A stretch of 64,000 nucleotides of DNA from Sphingomonas sp. (GCA_017304655.1 JAFKLY010000004.1:124001-188000), one strand, 5' to 3'; positions 18,806 to 28,198 are shown, counted from the stretch's first letter. The notes: generated from the sequence alone by a model not told the origin. Numbers and translations: made by a program.

Positions 18806-19634
18806 TCTTCACCTCCCGAGCGCCACCGAGCCGCGCATATTCGTCGAACAAGCCGGACAGCGCACTGTCGCCAAAGACGAGATGGGCCGCGCGCGGGCTC
18901 TCATCGTCCCGCTCGCAATAGGCCTGGGCTGGATCGCCCGGCAGCATGGCGAGTGCCGGGACTTTGGTGACCCCATGCTGGCGAAAGACAATCGGATCGA
19001 CGATGAGCTGGACATTACGCATCGCGCAGGCCGGGCCTTCACAGCCTGGGTCGAGGCGCAGAATCTCTGCCGAGAGCTTGGCCATGGGTCCAACTTTTTT
19101 GAGGCCGCCTGGCATCCCGCGAAACGCAAGCACACCCTGGACTCGCTCGAGCTGGGCTGCGTAGGTCCGCAGGGTCGCAAGCGGCATCGAGGAGGACACG
19201 AACAGGACCGGGACCCAGCTCGTCGCCTCGGCCTGTGGCTCTGCCTTGGCGAGCGCTTCGGTCTCGGACGGTTCAAGACCGAGCGCATGGCGCAAACGCC
19301 TGGCCTGATCCTCTCGCTCGCGCGCCAGTGCGGCTTCGCCGGCGACTGCTGCCGCTCGTGCGCGCTGGTCGATGACGGGATCCTGACGGCGCCGATGCAA
19401 GCCATTGAACGCCCGGCGTCGATCCTCCTCCGACGCAGGCGCCGGCAGCCTCGGATCAGCGATGTCGGGGCCAGCTTCTTTCGCTTGCGAAACCGTCGAT
19501 TTGAGCCGCTCAAGGGCATCGGCGCCACGTTGCTCGATCGCCTGCCGGGCAGTATCCTGCGCCAGTGCCGATGTGGCGAGAGCCAGCCCGGCAAGGAGGA
19601 AGGCCCTACTTGCCGACGGCATCGAGATAGGCAT
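18777..19634 (-). CDS. trbC: F-type pilus assembly protein TrbC
   Basis: 285 residues with a signal peptide (ending ALAQ), a charged helical linker, and a C-terminal TrbC domain: VPVLFVSSSMPLATLRTYAA, VLAFRGMPGGLKKV, VQLIVDPIVFRQHGVTKVPA, VFGDSALSGLFDEY. TrbC has a thioredoxin-like fold without the redox pair and acts in the periplasm on pilin assembly. It overlaps the preceding TraN C-terminal ORF. In F the gene lies between traU and traN; here it comes after traN. Confidence 0.88.
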   Translation of the reverse strand: MPISMPSASRAFLLAGLALATSALAQDTARQAIEQRGADALERLKSTVSQAKEAGPDIADPRLPAPASEEDRRRAFNGLHRRRQDPVIDQRARAAAVAGEAALAREREDQARRLRHALGLEPSETEALAKAEPQAEATSWVPVLFVSSSMPLATLRTYAAQLERVQGVLAFRGMPGGLKKVGPMAKLSAEILRLDPGCEGPACAMRNVQLIVDPIVFRQHGVTKVPALAMLPGDPAQAYCERDDESPRAAHLVFGDSALSGLFDEYARLGGAREVKNAQALLAPR

Positions 19635-20703
19635 CGACGCGTTCCTTCATATCGATCTGGATGTCCGCCTCTGCGCGGGCCGCGATGTCGGCATAATATT
19701 CGGAGAGATCCATCTTGCTGAAATCCAGCGCCTGAAACTCCTCGGGTGTGAACCCACGGCAGAGCGGCTGCTTGGGCGTGCCCCAGCCGATCGCGTTGAA
19801 CGACTTGAGCTGCGGGCGGCCCTGCTCCTGGAGGATACGGCCAAGCTTGGTGTTGAAGCAGCATTGGCCATAGGCCTTCTGCAAACAGATGCCGAGGAAG
19901 CTGGCGGTGCAGTAGCCGCCCACCTCATGGCACATGCCCGAACTCTTGAGCATGCCGACTTCCATGTCCTGTTGGTCGCAGCCGGAAAACAGGAAATCGA
20001 TCATGAAATTGATGGCGAGGCTGATCGCGATCGAGGTCGGATCTAGGCCGACGATCAGCGCATTGGCACCAGCGCTCGCGGCCTGACTGGCGGTCGCGCC
20101 GGCCTTGAAGGCGGCGAACGCGGCGCTCATGCCGGTGAAGACGCCCTTTGCGACCGCGATCTTGGTGCCGATCGAGTTGATCGACGAGCCCATGCCATCC
20201 TTGACGATCTCGCCCTTATTCTTGCAGCAATTGGAGAAGGTCGTGGCGATTCCGGCCGGTCGGCAGCGCATGGCCCGGCCGCCGAATATCTCGATCGTCC
20301 CGAGGCAGTTGCCGTCCGCATCGACCGGCCCGTCAGGCTCGACGCCCGGATCATTGATCGGGGGCTCCTCGACAACCGGGTTGGACGAGATGTCCTGGCA
20401 TAGATTGAGCGAGCAGGTGGCGCCGCCCCCGTTGAGGAGACACGCGTGGCTGGCCCCGAGTGGACAACTATATTCCCCCGATGGCTCCAAATCGCAGGCA
20501 ATCTCCTGCAAGGGGCATTGAAACTGACCGCCAGGGAGCGGGGTACAGGTCGCGAACTCACCGGCATCGGCCGCATCGCCATTGCCGTTGAGATCGGCCG
20601 CGCACATCTGCTGCGCACCGGCCGGCACGGCCGTCAGGGCGAGCACCAGGCTGGCGAGGAGCGTGGCGAGCCTGGCCGGCATCGAGATCCGCTGCTGCTT
20701 CAT
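19606..20703 (-). CDS. traN: TraN, C-terminal part as a separate ORF
   Basis: 365 residues starting MKQQRISM with its own signal peptide (LATLLASLVLALTAVPAGAQ). It is Cys-rich (about 25 Cys) and ends with TraN-type wording: CHEVGGYCTASFLGICLQKA, QCCFNTKLGRILQEQGRPQL, GWGTPKQPLCRGFTPEEFQA. TraN is an outer-membrane protein that stabilises mating pairs by contacting the recipient surface. The ATG overlaps the stop of the upstream Cys-rich ORF (ATGA), and the separate signal peptide implies two exported polypeptides rather than a simple frameshift. Confidence 0.8.
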   Translation of the reverse strand: MKQQRISMPARLATLLASLVLALTAVPAGAQQMCAADLNGNGDAADAGEFATCTPLPGGQFQCPLQEIACDLEPSGEYSCPLGASHACLLNGGGATCSLNLCQDISSNPVVEEPPINDPGVEPDGPVDADGNCLGTIEIFGGRAMRCRPAGIATTFSNCCKNKGEIVKDGMGSSINSIGTKIAVAKGVFTGMSAAFAAFKAGATASQAASAGANALIVGLDPTSIAISLAINFMIDFLFSGCDQQDMEVGMLKSSGMCHEVGGYCTASFLGICLQKAYGQCCFNTKLGRILQEQGRPQLKSFNAIGWGTPKQPLCRGFTPEEFQALDFSKMDLSEYYADIAARAEADIQIDMKERVDAYLDAVGK

Positions 20704-22703
20704 CGCACGGCCTGCGTGCAGACAAGATCGGCGCCGGCAAGGCGAACCGTCTGCATCATCACAACGGCCTCGGGGAAATCATCGAGACAGCCGCAGGCGG
20801 AGATCAGCTCCTCGCCGGGCCCAAGCGGGCAGACATTGGCGGCGTCGCAGGCATGATAGAAAGTATCGAAACCACTGGGGGCATTCTGCTGCGCGGCGAC
20901 GATCCCCGCCGGCGCGGCGCCCTGACTGGCGCGTGGAGCGCGGGTTTTGCAAACCGGCTCGCAGGCCGGAACGGATCCACGATCGGGCACGCTGAATCCC
21001 CGCGTCGTTTCGGTGAAGCTGCCGTCTGCATTGCGCACCCGATCGGCGAGCAGAGTTTCGGTCGAATGATCGATGATGTAGGCGCCGCGGCTCGTGTCGG
21101 GCTGCGGGATGATCCCGGTGTCGACTTCACAGCGATAGACGCGATCCTTGTTAAAGAAGTCCCGGGTCAATGTGACCGGGCAGGCCGCCGACCCAAGAAT
21201 CCGCGTCTGAGGAAGGGGATGTAGGCCAGTCTTAAGACCTTTCATGAAAGTCTGGACGCCGTCGACCTGCTCGCTTTCGATCGTACATTTGGGATTGGCG
21301 GCATAGGTGGCGCAGGCGTCGACCAGTTGCTCGCTCGTGACGCAGCTTTCGTCGACCTGCGCGTTGATGGTGGCGGAGGCCTCGCCTTCGCCGCCGACGG
21401 CGACGCGCAGCCAGATCTCATGATCGCCTGCGGTCAGCCAGGGTTTGAGGTCGATGCCGGGATAAGCGTACCAAGTACGCCCTCGCTCGCATCCGCCCGG
21501 CGGGAAGCCGAGACCGGCCCAGGCCGGATTGGAATAGACCAGATTGCCGTCGATGCGGAGCTGGATCCAGTCGTCGAAAAAGGCATAGGACAGGAAGGCC
21601 GAAGTGAGGCGATCGGGCTTGGCGACGTTCAGCGTCATCCGGAAGTCGAACAGACGGCAGCTGCCGCCCGACAGCGCATCGTCTCTGGGCGAGCCCAGTT
21701 GAAAATCGACGCTGCCGGGGCTCTTGATCGTCGCATAGCCACCGGCAACGCGCGTGATCACATCATCGATGGTGGCGCCGTCCACGTCGACTTGCCTTTG
21801 CACCGTGCAGGATCGGGTCTCCTGGATCTTGCCCATGCCGACGGCGGATCCGGCCAGTTTCTGAAAAATGCTGTTGCTGCTCGCAGCGGCAATGGCGTCG
21901 CCGGCAAGCGTCATCGGTGCCGCGCGATAGCCGGTCTGGGGGAGAGCGGGATCGGAGGCACAGGCGGTCGCCTGCGCGCCGACGTAGCGGATCGTCGGGC
22001 CGTCGATGACCGCCTGCGCGACGCCGATTCTCGGATCGGCCGTGGTGAGCGCGCCGATCATGCCGCCGCCAAGGTCCGTCAGGACCGAAGGCATGTTGCT
22101 CCAGGCAAGGTTCGTCCCACAGCTATTGTTGAGGCAGTAGCAGCCGGCCAGCGTCGGCATGTCGACCTCGGTCAAAGTGAGATTGCGCGCCGCGTCGGCG
22201 CCCCACAAATAATAATGGCATTGGCTCCAGCTGCCGGCATTGCAGGAGATGATGCCATTGGCGCAAATGCCGGAGACGGCGACGGGCAGGTTACTCACCG
22301 TGTCGATCGCGCCGTCAAGATCGAGATCGCGGCTCACCCTGACCACCCCCAAGTCTCCGGTGGACACAGGCTGGACCAACAGTTCCATCAGGGTCGCGGT
22401 CCTCTGGCAGGCAATATTGGGCGAGAAGCTCTTGCTGTTGTCCACCGTCGAAATCGGCTGTCCCGCAAGGCCGGGTGTCACATAATTTTGCTGGATCGCT
22501 TCGCTACTTGACGATTTGGCACGCGCCGCGTCGGCAACCGCCTTGGCTCTGTCCTCCATTGGACCTGCCAATGCCGGCACCGCGAAAAGCAGGGTGGCCA
22601 GCGCGGTCGCCGCTACGGTCCGGGCAGGGGGGAGCTTGCCCGGCCGCGAGAGGAGCGTGGCGGCCGCGCTGGCCAGGAGTGGAGCGGCGCCGCAGGGGGG
22701 CAA
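20700..22703 (-). CDS. traN: TraN, N-terminal part / Cys-rich exported conjugation protein
   Basis: About 667 residues if translation starts at TTG 22703, which has AGGCAGGAG 7-8 nt upstream and is followed by a signal-like segment (VAATALATLLFAVPALAG). The open frame runs up to 23024, but that would overlap traU, and the nearby ATG (22744) is out of frame. The body is Cys-rich with adhesin-like segments (CHYYLWGADAARNLTLTEVD, CSFKLDFRM-like strands, WLRVAVGGEGEASATINAQV) and a C-terminal CGCLDDFPEA. It corresponds to the N-terminal and central part of F-type TraN; the C-terminal part is the next ORF. Start and exact split point are uncertain. Confidence 0.7.
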   Translation of the reverse strand: MPPCGAAPLLASAAATLLSRPGKLPPARTVAATALATLLFAVPALAGPMEDRAKAVADAARAKSSSSEAIQQNYVTPGLAGQPISTVDNSKSFSPNIACQRTATLMELLVQPVSTGDLGVVRVSRDLDLDGAIDTVSNLPVAVSGICANGIISCNAGSWSQCHYYLWGADAARNLTLTEVDMPTLAGCYCLNNSCGTNLAWSNMPSVLTDLGGGMIGALTTADPRIGVAQAVIDGPTIRYVGAQATACASDPALPQTGYRAAPMTLAGDAIAAASSNSIFQKLAGSAVGMGKIQETRSCTVQRQVDVDGATIDDVITRVAGGYATIKSPGSVDFQLGSPRDDALSGGSCRLFDFRMTLNVAKPDRLTSAFLSYAFFDDWIQLRIDGNLVYSNPAWAGLGFPPGGCERGRTWYAYPGIDLKPWLTAGDHEIWLRVAVGGEGEASATINAQVDESCVTSEQLVDACATYAANPKCTIESEQVDGVQTFMKGLKTGLHPLPQTRILGSAACPVTLTRDFFNKDRVYRCEVDTGIIPQPDTSRGAYIIDHSTETLLADRVRNADGSFTETTRGFSVPDRGSVPACEPVCKTRAPRASQGAAPAGIVAAQQNAPSGFDTFYHACDAANVCPLGPGEELISACGCLDDFPEAVVMMQTVRLAGADLVCTQAVR

Positions 22704-22822
22704 CGGCGCCGCTCCTGCCTCGCTTGGCCGCCAGCGGCCGTCATGGCCTTGGCGGGCAGACCTCCAGGCAGTGCTGGCCGGCCGCGCGAGACATTCGAAA
22801 GGGGTGAGGAGACGGGCAGGTC

Positions 22823-23839
22823 TCACGGCACGGGGATCCCCGCACAGCAGATGATTTTCTCGAAGAGCATGAACTGGGCATTGTCCTTGCCGGGCGCATG
22901 CTTGCCGCTCGTCCAGAGCCCGCCGGCGCGGCCAATATTGACGCACTTGCCGCCCTTGACCGGCTCCATGAGCTGGAGCTTGTAGCGGGACTTGGTCCAG
23001 ATCGGGCTCGCCTTGAACGAGCATCCATCGCTCGAACTGATGGTAAGCGCGCCCAGGCGGCCCATCATGAATGTGCCGCGCGCGGCAAGGCCGGCCCAGG
23101 CCTCGACACTGTCATCGAAATGAATGTCTCCCGCGATCGGATAGGTCGCCCCCCAGCTCCCCATGCACCAGAAGAGCGGGTCGATGACCTTGCCGGCCGC
23201 GGCTGCAGCGCTGTCGGCCATGCAGGCAAGGCCTGCGGCGGGATTGCCGAACAATATGCCCTCAGGCTGGATGATGGCGCCCAGCGTGCCCGACTGCCAG
23301 GTCGGCAGAACCTCGGTGATCAGCGCGACGTCGAACCCGTCATCCTCAAGGCAAGGCAGATCGGTGAACATGTCGAGCATCGCCCAGACCGGGGAGATAT
23401 AATAATGCATCTGTGCGAATAGCTTGCGGGTGTTTGTTCCGTCCACGATTGAAGACTGGCTCCCCTGCAGCTTGCCGCCGGTCGGCAGCAGATCTGCACC
23501 GAGCGCCATCATGCAGCCCGGCTCGGTCACCACATCGATCATGCGGTTGGGGGACCAATAGGAAACCTTGACGCCGAACCAGAACGCCGCGCCCTTTCGG
23601 CAGGCGCAGAGCGGCTTGGACGCCGATTGCGCGTCCAGTTCCTTGTCAAGCTTGTCGAAACTTCCGACCCTTATCCCGCCGATCGTGATCGGGAAGATGC
23701 AGGTCCAGCGCACCTTGGTGATGGGATTGAGGATCGTGCCGGCGTCGCACTTGGACGCCTGCGCCGGACCTGCCAGCGTTACCAACCCAACGAGCGCGAG
23801 GCCCGTGGCGAGCAGGATGAGGAAGACGCGCCTCGTCAT
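22823..23839 (-). CDS. traU: F-type conjugation protein TraU
   Basis: 338 residues with a signal peptide (ending AQAS) and unmistakable TraU segments: NPITKVRWTCIFPITIGGIR, CACRKGAAFWFGVKVSYWSP, MIDVVTEPGCMMALGADL, WAMLDMFTDLPCLEDDGFDV, LFWCMGSWGATYPIAGDIHF, and a C-terminus ending ICCAGIPVP. About a dozen Cys fit a disulfide-rich periplasmic protein. TraU is needed for efficient DNA transfer and pilus assembly. Its ATG overlaps the traW stop by 4 bp. Confidence 0.96.
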   Translation of the reverse strand: MTRRVFLILLATGLALVGLVTLAGPAQASKCDAGTILNPITKVRWTCIFPITIGGIRVGSFDKLDKELDAQSASKPLCACRKGAAFWFGVKVSYWSPNRMIDVVTEPGCMMALGADLLPTGGKLQGSQSSIVDGTNTRKLFAQMHYYISPVWAMLDMFTDLPCLEDDGFDVALITEVLPTWQSGTLGAIIQPEGILFGNPAAGLACMADSAAAAAGKVIDPLFWCMGSWGATYPIAGDIHFDDSVEAWAGLAARGTFMMGRLGALTISSSDGCSFKASPIWTKSRYKLQLMEPVKGGKCVNIGRAGGLWTSGKHAPGKDNAQFMLFEKIICCAGIPVP

Positions 23840-24516
23840 TGCGCTACTCCCTGAGGCGCCCGCACCTTTGGGCCAAATTCGGTGAGCAGGAGCTTCTGGC
23901 CGGCTTGCGCGACAATGACCGGTGCGACGGTGAGGCCGAGCCGGTCCTTCACCCGCTCCTCAAGTATATAGATGGCCCTGCCGGTGCGCTCGCTCAGGGC
24001 GATCGGGTCGTCGCTATCGCCTTTGAATGCGGTCAGCAGGATGAAGTCGCTCTGCCGCGCGGTCCGCAGCGCCCATGCGAGGTCGCGAGGATGAACGATC
24101 ACAAGGCGCTGTGGCAGGCGCACAAAGGCAAGCGGGTTGAAGGTGTAGCCCTTGGGATAAAGCGTCTTGCCGCCGGGCGGTGTGATGTCGAACTCGAGCG
24201 TGTAGAAAGGGATGACCGAGCGCACGCGATCGGCGGAGGCAACCGCGAGGCTGGCGGCCTTGAGCGCGCTCCAGTTGGAGCGTGGCCCGAAAGCCTTCGA
24301 CATGTCGCGGGGCAGGGTGGCGACCTTGGCTTCGATTTCCGCCAGCGCGTCCGGTTCAGCAATCGGCCAGGTCCGCCCGATCGTGCTGGTCTTGCCGATA
24401 AGGCCCTGGGCGCTTGCCGCGATGGCAAAGGCGGCGGCGATCATTGCCGCGACGACTGCGGCCTGGCCGAGTGCGACATATTTCGCGCGGCGCGAGAAGA
24501 AGGGATCAGCGGCCAC
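23836..24516 (-). CDS. traW: F-type conjugation protein TraW
   Basis: 226 residues from GTG 24516 (GGAGA 7 nt upstream); the longer frame to 24684 has no sensible N-terminus. An export signal (about residues 14-34, ending ASAQ) is followed by TraW wording: GLIGKTSTIGRTWPIAEPDA, FYTLEFDITPPGGKTLYPKG, FNPLAFVRLPQRLVIVHPRD, AVSPVIVAQ-type C-terminus. TraW is a periplasmic pilus assembly factor that acts with TrbC. It overlaps traU by 4 bp and the small membrane gene before it by 11 bp. Confidence 0.9.
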   Translation of the reverse strand: MAADPFFSRRAKYVALGQAAVVAAMIAAAFAIAASAQGLIGKTSTIGRTWPIAEPDALAEIEAKVATLPRDMSKAFGPRSNWSALKAASLAVASADRVRSVIPFYTLEFDITPPGGKTLYPKGYTFNPLAFVRLPQRLVIVHPRDLAWALRTARQSDFILLTAFKGDSDDPIALSERTGRAIYILEERVKDRLGLTVAPVIVAQAGQKLLLTEFGPKVRAPQGVAQ

Positions 24517-24736
24517 GCCGGTGTCTCCAGTCCCGGGGCGCCGGATCGGGGATGCCAACGAGCGCTGCTGCGAGGCAGACCGCGGCGAGAATGAGAATAA
24601 GCCGGGCGAGCGCCCGCAGATCTGCGGTTTCGGGTGCAAGCAGGACGAGGGTGACTTGGACCGCCAGAAGCAGGAATCCGCCAATCGTTAGCCGGATGAC
24701 GCAGGTGGATGGCGTGCCTGAGAGGAGTCCGTTCAT
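24506..24736 (-). CDS. small two-helix membrane protein between traC and traW
   Basis: 76 residues, MNGLLSGTPSTCVIRL followed by two hydrophobic helices (TIGGFLLLAVQVTLVLLA and LARLILILAAVCLAAALVGI). The ATG overlaps the stop of the preceding gene (ATGA) and the stop overlaps the traW start. F carries the membrane protein gene trbI at this place, but trbI encodes a single-pass protein of about 128 residues and I see no sequence likeness. Translational coupling on both sides supports a real gene. Confidence 0.6.
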   Translation of the reverse strand: MNGLLSGTPSTCVIRLTIGGFLLLAVQVTLVLLAPETADLRALARLILILAAVCLAAALVGIPDPAPRDWRHRRGR

Positions 24737-25062
24737 GACCGGTTTCTCGTGGCGATGCGCGCGCGCAGCCGCGACCACGCGCCGGTCAGCCCCAGGAGCA
24801 ATATGCCGCTCGCGAAGCAGGATCCCGAGACCAGCAGGCTCGCCCGGACGATAAGGCCTATCGACTGGTTGAGCGCAATGCCCGCCGCGCAGACCAGCAG
24901 CCCCATCATGACCGTCTCCGCTACGATCAGTCGAAACTTCCAGAGGAAGGCCTCCGCCTGGCATCGGGCCGCCACGCGGCGCTCGATTTCCGCCTCGACG
25001 CTTTCGTCGCTGGTCAGTTCGAGGATCGGCTGTTCGACATTCTGTGTGGCGATCGCACTCAT
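24733..25062 (-). CDS. small membrane protein after traC, TrbI position
   Basis: 109 residues starting MSAIATQNVEQPILEL: a polar, Glu-rich N-terminus of about 40 residues, then two membrane helices (LIVAETVMMGLLVCAAGIAL, ASLLVSGSCFASGILLLGLT) and a short basic tail. Both ends are coupled by ATGA overlaps, to traC before and the 76-residue gene after. It could replace TrbI or be an inner-membrane anchor for a secretion component. No family recognised. Confidence 0.6.
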   Translation of the reverse strand: MSAIATQNVEQPILELTSDESVEAEIERRVAARCQAEAFLWKFRLIVAETVMMGLLVCAAGIALNQSIGLIVRASLLVSGSCFASGILLLGLTGAWSRLRARIATRNRS

Positions 25063-27575
25063 GCCGCAGCTCCTGCGACCGGCGCGCCGAGCACCGTTTC
25101 TGGCTCGACGCCGGCGAGCCGACACACCGCGTCGAGCGGCGAGAGGCCGTGCCGGATGAGCGCCTCGAAGGCAGCGACCTCTTCGGGCGCGGACGTGTTG
25201 ATCCAGTAAGAGAAAGGATCGACGACGAGCCGCGCGATGCCCAACCCCAGCGGGGAGTCGATGAAGACTTCGGAATAGTTGGGTTTGGAGTTACGGACCG
25301 ACTTCAACAGGTCGAGCACGAACCCCGAATAATCGAGGATCTTGTTGTCGACCGCGCGGTCATAGGTCGAGCCCTGCAGCAGGAAGCGCGTCGCGGCATT
25401 TTCCAGGATCACCTGCCCGGTGCCGCCGAACAGGGTGAGATCGTTCATGCTCTGCAGGACGATGCCGAACGAGCCGCGATATTTGCGGGCGCGCCGATAG
25501 CCTTGCCCGAAGGCCTCGGCGAGACGGGAGAGATCCTGCCCGTGGGCTCGCGTCATGAACTGCGCTGCCTCGTCGCACAGCACGAACCGGGGCCGATCGC
25601 GGGCGGACAGATATAGCTCCTGCGTGACAGCATTCACCACGACCATCACGATGACGTTGAACAGGTCCGGCATGGCCTTGAGGCGCTCGAGCTCGAGCAC
25701 GACGAACTCGTCGGACCGGATGTCGAGGGTGGAAGGGCCATTGAAGAAATGGCCATAGGCGCCGCCCGACCCGAAATCGCGCAGGTTGAAGGCGAGCTCT
25801 CGCGCCACGGGCACGAGATGATCGACCCGGTCGAGTGCGTTTTCCGTGTTGCTGGGATAAGTGCCGAGCCAGTCGCGGACCGCATCGATGCCATGATCGG
25901 CCCGGCCAGTATCGATCGTCCACTGGACGGCCGACTTGAGCAGATTCCATTCCGAGGTCGAAACGCCCTTGCGGGTGGCGGCATTGGCCATTTCCGCGAC
26001 GATGGCGACTGCCATGGAGATGGCGGACTGCTTATCGTCGCCGTCGAGCGCGAGTCCCATATCGAAGGGATTGAGCACGAGCTGCTCTTCGCCGATGTCG
26101 ATATAGCGGCCCGAGCAAAGCGTGCAGAGCTTGCGGTAGCTACCCCCGATATCGATGATGCGGATGAGCGCGCCGCAGGCATAATATTGCTGGCAGAGAT
26201 TGTTGAGCAGGAAACTCTTGCCCGCCCCGGATTCCGCCGAGACGATGAAATTATAATTGTTGATGCGCGGATCGAAGAGATCGAGCGTGATGAGCTGACC
26301 CTTGCGGCCGACATAGAGCAGGGCGGGCCGGCCGCCGCCGCGAAAGTCGGTCTGGATCGGCGCCATGAGCACTGCCGCCTTCACCGGCATGCGAAAATCG
26401 CGCTCCAGCATCCGTAAGGTCGTGCGGTCCGGATAGAGGCCGAAGGGCAGGCTCATCACCAGCAGGGTCGGATTGAGATAACTCTCCTCCTGCATCGAGA
26501 AAGGCAGCGGTTCACTTTCCCACAGGCGCTTGGCGCGGGCAGCGAGCTCCCGGGCATGGGCACTGTCCTGACCGAACACCCAGATGGTCGGGATGACGCG
26601 CACGAACTTGCTGTTGCCCGCCTCGTCCAGGATCCAGCCAATCTCCTCGATTTGCTTGCCGACCTCGACGGCGAAGGATCCAGCGGCTTTCTGCGCCGAG
26701 AGGATCTGCGCGCGCTTGTGGATCTCGAACTGGCTATGATCGAACAGGATGTTGAGCGTGTAGAGAAAAGGGCCGCCAATCTGGTCGCTATCCTCGGCCG
26801 AGCCGCGCATGCCGCCCAGAAGCCGGTTGGCCCGCTCGGCCGTGATGCGGCGCGCCGGTGCTTTCGGTGTCAGGCAGCGGGCCACCTGGTTACCCAGGAA
26901 GACTTCCGGCCCGTCGAACAGCAGATCGGGACCCGCATCGATGATCTGTTTTCCGATCGGCGGGGCGCCGATCTGCGTGCCGTCGCAAAAGACGCCCGGT
27001 GCCGGCGACGCCACCCCATTGAAGACGCGGCGGTAGAAGGAGATCAGTTCCTCGGGCTTGGTGCGCCGGATACCGAGCTTGGCGAGCTGTTCCTCGACCT
27101 GGCGGCGCAGATCTTCCCCAAGCGGTCGTCGCGTCTTGATCGACAGCAGGGTCCGGAAATTGCGGACCGGAATGCCGTGCAGGGCATCCAGGCCATGGCG
27201 GCCGCCGCTCAGATAATCGTGGGTGCGCCTGGCCGATGCCTGGATGAGGGGATCGTCGCGGGTCTTGAGGTCAAGGAACGCGTCGAGCGCCTCGTCGATC
27301 AGCGGGTCGGCAAAGGTGTGCAGCTGGAGAACCGTGCCGTCGGGGAACTGGATGTTGAGCAGACCCTGCAGCGCGCCCTGCACATGGGCGAACATATAGG
27401 CGCTCGGGACAATCTCCCAGGCGTGGCCCCAGCTGTCATCAATGCACAGGAATGCCTCCGTCTCCGCGTCCCAGGCGACCAAGGGCAAGAAATCGGAATA
27501 GCTGTCGCGGCGGACGGCGCTGCGCATCCGCTTGAAAGAGAGGCCACCACCCTGACGGCGGGAGGGCGCGCTCAT
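25059..27575 (-). CDS. traC: TraC, ATPase of the F-type secretion system (VirB4 family)
   Basis: 838 residues from ATG 27575, which overlaps the traV stop (ATGA). The N-terminal half has the TraC-specific region (DFLPLVAWDAETEAFLCIDD, GWHAWEI-type strand, RRTHDYLSGGRHGLDALHGI); the C-terminal half is the RecA-like motor with Walker A SAESGAGKSFLLNN near residue 450 and Walker B FVLCDEAAQFM near 668. It powers pilin movement and secretion at the inner membrane, with TraB, TraK and TraV forming the core channel. Length is normal for the family. Confidence 0.96.
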   Translation of the reverse strand: MSAPSRRQGGGLSFKRMRSAVRRDSYSDFLPLVAWDAETEAFLCIDDSWGHAWEIVPSAYMFAHVQGALQGLLNIQFPDGTVLQLHTFADPLIDEALDAFLDLKTRDDPLIQASARRTHDYLSGGRHGLDALHGIPVRNFRTLLSIKTRRPLGEDLRRQVEEQLAKLGIRRTKPEELISFYRRVFNGVASPAPGVFCDGTQIGAPPIGKQIIDAGPDLLFDGPEVFLGNQVARCLTPKAPARRITAERANRLLGGMRGSAEDSDQIGGPFLYTLNILFDHSQFEIHKRAQILSAQKAAGSFAVEVGKQIEEIGWILDEAGNSKFVRVIPTIWVFGQDSAHARELAARAKRLWESEPLPFSMQEESYLNPTLLVMSLPFGLYPDRTTLRMLERDFRMPVKAAVLMAPIQTDFRGGGRPALLYVGRKGQLITLDLFDPRINNYNFIVSAESGAGKSFLLNNLCQQYYACGALIRIIDIGGSYRKLCTLCSGRYIDIGEEQLVLNPFDMGLALDGDDKQSAISMAVAIVAEMANAATRKGVSTSEWNLLKSAVQWTIDTGRADHGIDAVRDWLGTYPSNTENALDRVDHLVPVARELAFNLRDFGSGGAYGHFFNGPSTLDIRSDEFVVLELERLKAMPDLFNVIVMVVVNAVTQELYLSARDRPRFVLCDEAAQFMTRAHGQDLSRLAEAFGQGYRRARKYRGSFGIVLQSMNDLTLFGGTGQVILENAATRFLLQGSTYDRAVDNKILDYSGFVLDLLKSVRNSKPNYSEVFIDSPLGLGIARLVVDPFSYWINTSAPEEVAAFEALIRHGLSPLDAVCRLAGVEPETVLGAPVAGAAA

Positions 27576-28198
27576 GGTTTGGCATCCAGAATGGGGAGGA
27601 TGGGCGCCTGGGCGGCATCCGGCGCTGCCTCCCTGACCTGGCCGAGGATCGGCGCCTGAGCGCCGCTCGCCGGGTTGGGCGTGAGCGTCGATCCCACGAC
27701 CCATTCGGGCCTATCGAGGATCGAATAGACATAGCGCGGCATGTAGAGCCGGTCGGGTCTTTGTCGGTCGGCATAGGGAAGGATCAAGGTGCGCATCGTG
27801 CGGGCGGGCCGCAGCATGGGGGTCACCGGTGCATCGATGAGGCCTTTCAGTTCCCGATAGACGCTGTCGCGATAAGCGCCATAGGGCGCCCCGGCATTGC
27901 CTTGCCGCAGCGGGCGCGCGGTGCCGCGCGATGGCTGTCCGTTGGTGACGGTGGGATCAGATTTGGACGCAACGCCCGCGACCGCGTCCTGATAGGCGCG
28001 CTCGGGATGAATGCACTGCCCATGGTCGTCATTCTTGCAGGAGAATTTTTCGCTATAGGGCGACATGAGCGCCCCGAGTGGGGCGCAGCCGCCCAGTGCC
28101 AGGACGAGCACGACCGGAAGAATGCGTCGCGTTTTGAATGGGGCCGAATGAGGCATCGATCGCTCTCCGGATGAGGGGACGGCGTGCGGGCGCATCAA
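27572..28198 (-). CDS. traV: outer-membrane lipoprotein TraV
   Basis: 208 residues from ATG 28198, which overlaps the traB stop. A second ATG at 28156, preceded by GGAGAG, gives a more typical signal peptide (RRILPVVLVLALGGC, lipobox LGGC). The mature part starts APLGALMSPYSEKFSCKNDD, close to the conserved TraV start, and ends in a Pro/Ala-rich region. TraV is the lipoprotein that anchors the TraK-TraB core complex in the outer membrane. Confidence 0.9.
   Translation of the reverse strand: MMRPHAVPSSGERSMPHSAPFKTRRILPVVLVLALGGCAPLGALMSPYSEKFSCKNDDHGQCIHPERAYQDAVAGVASKSDPTVTNGQPSRGTARPLRQGNAGAPYGAYRDSVYRELKGLIDAPVTPMLRPARTMRTLILPYADRQRPDRLYMPRYVYSILDRPEWVVGSTLTPNPASGAQAPILGQVREAAPDAAQAPILPILDAKP

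Noticed and set aside
26556..27659. 367-residue rightward ORF over traC
   Set aside because: Antisense to the conserved ATPase; no recognisable motif or start signal.
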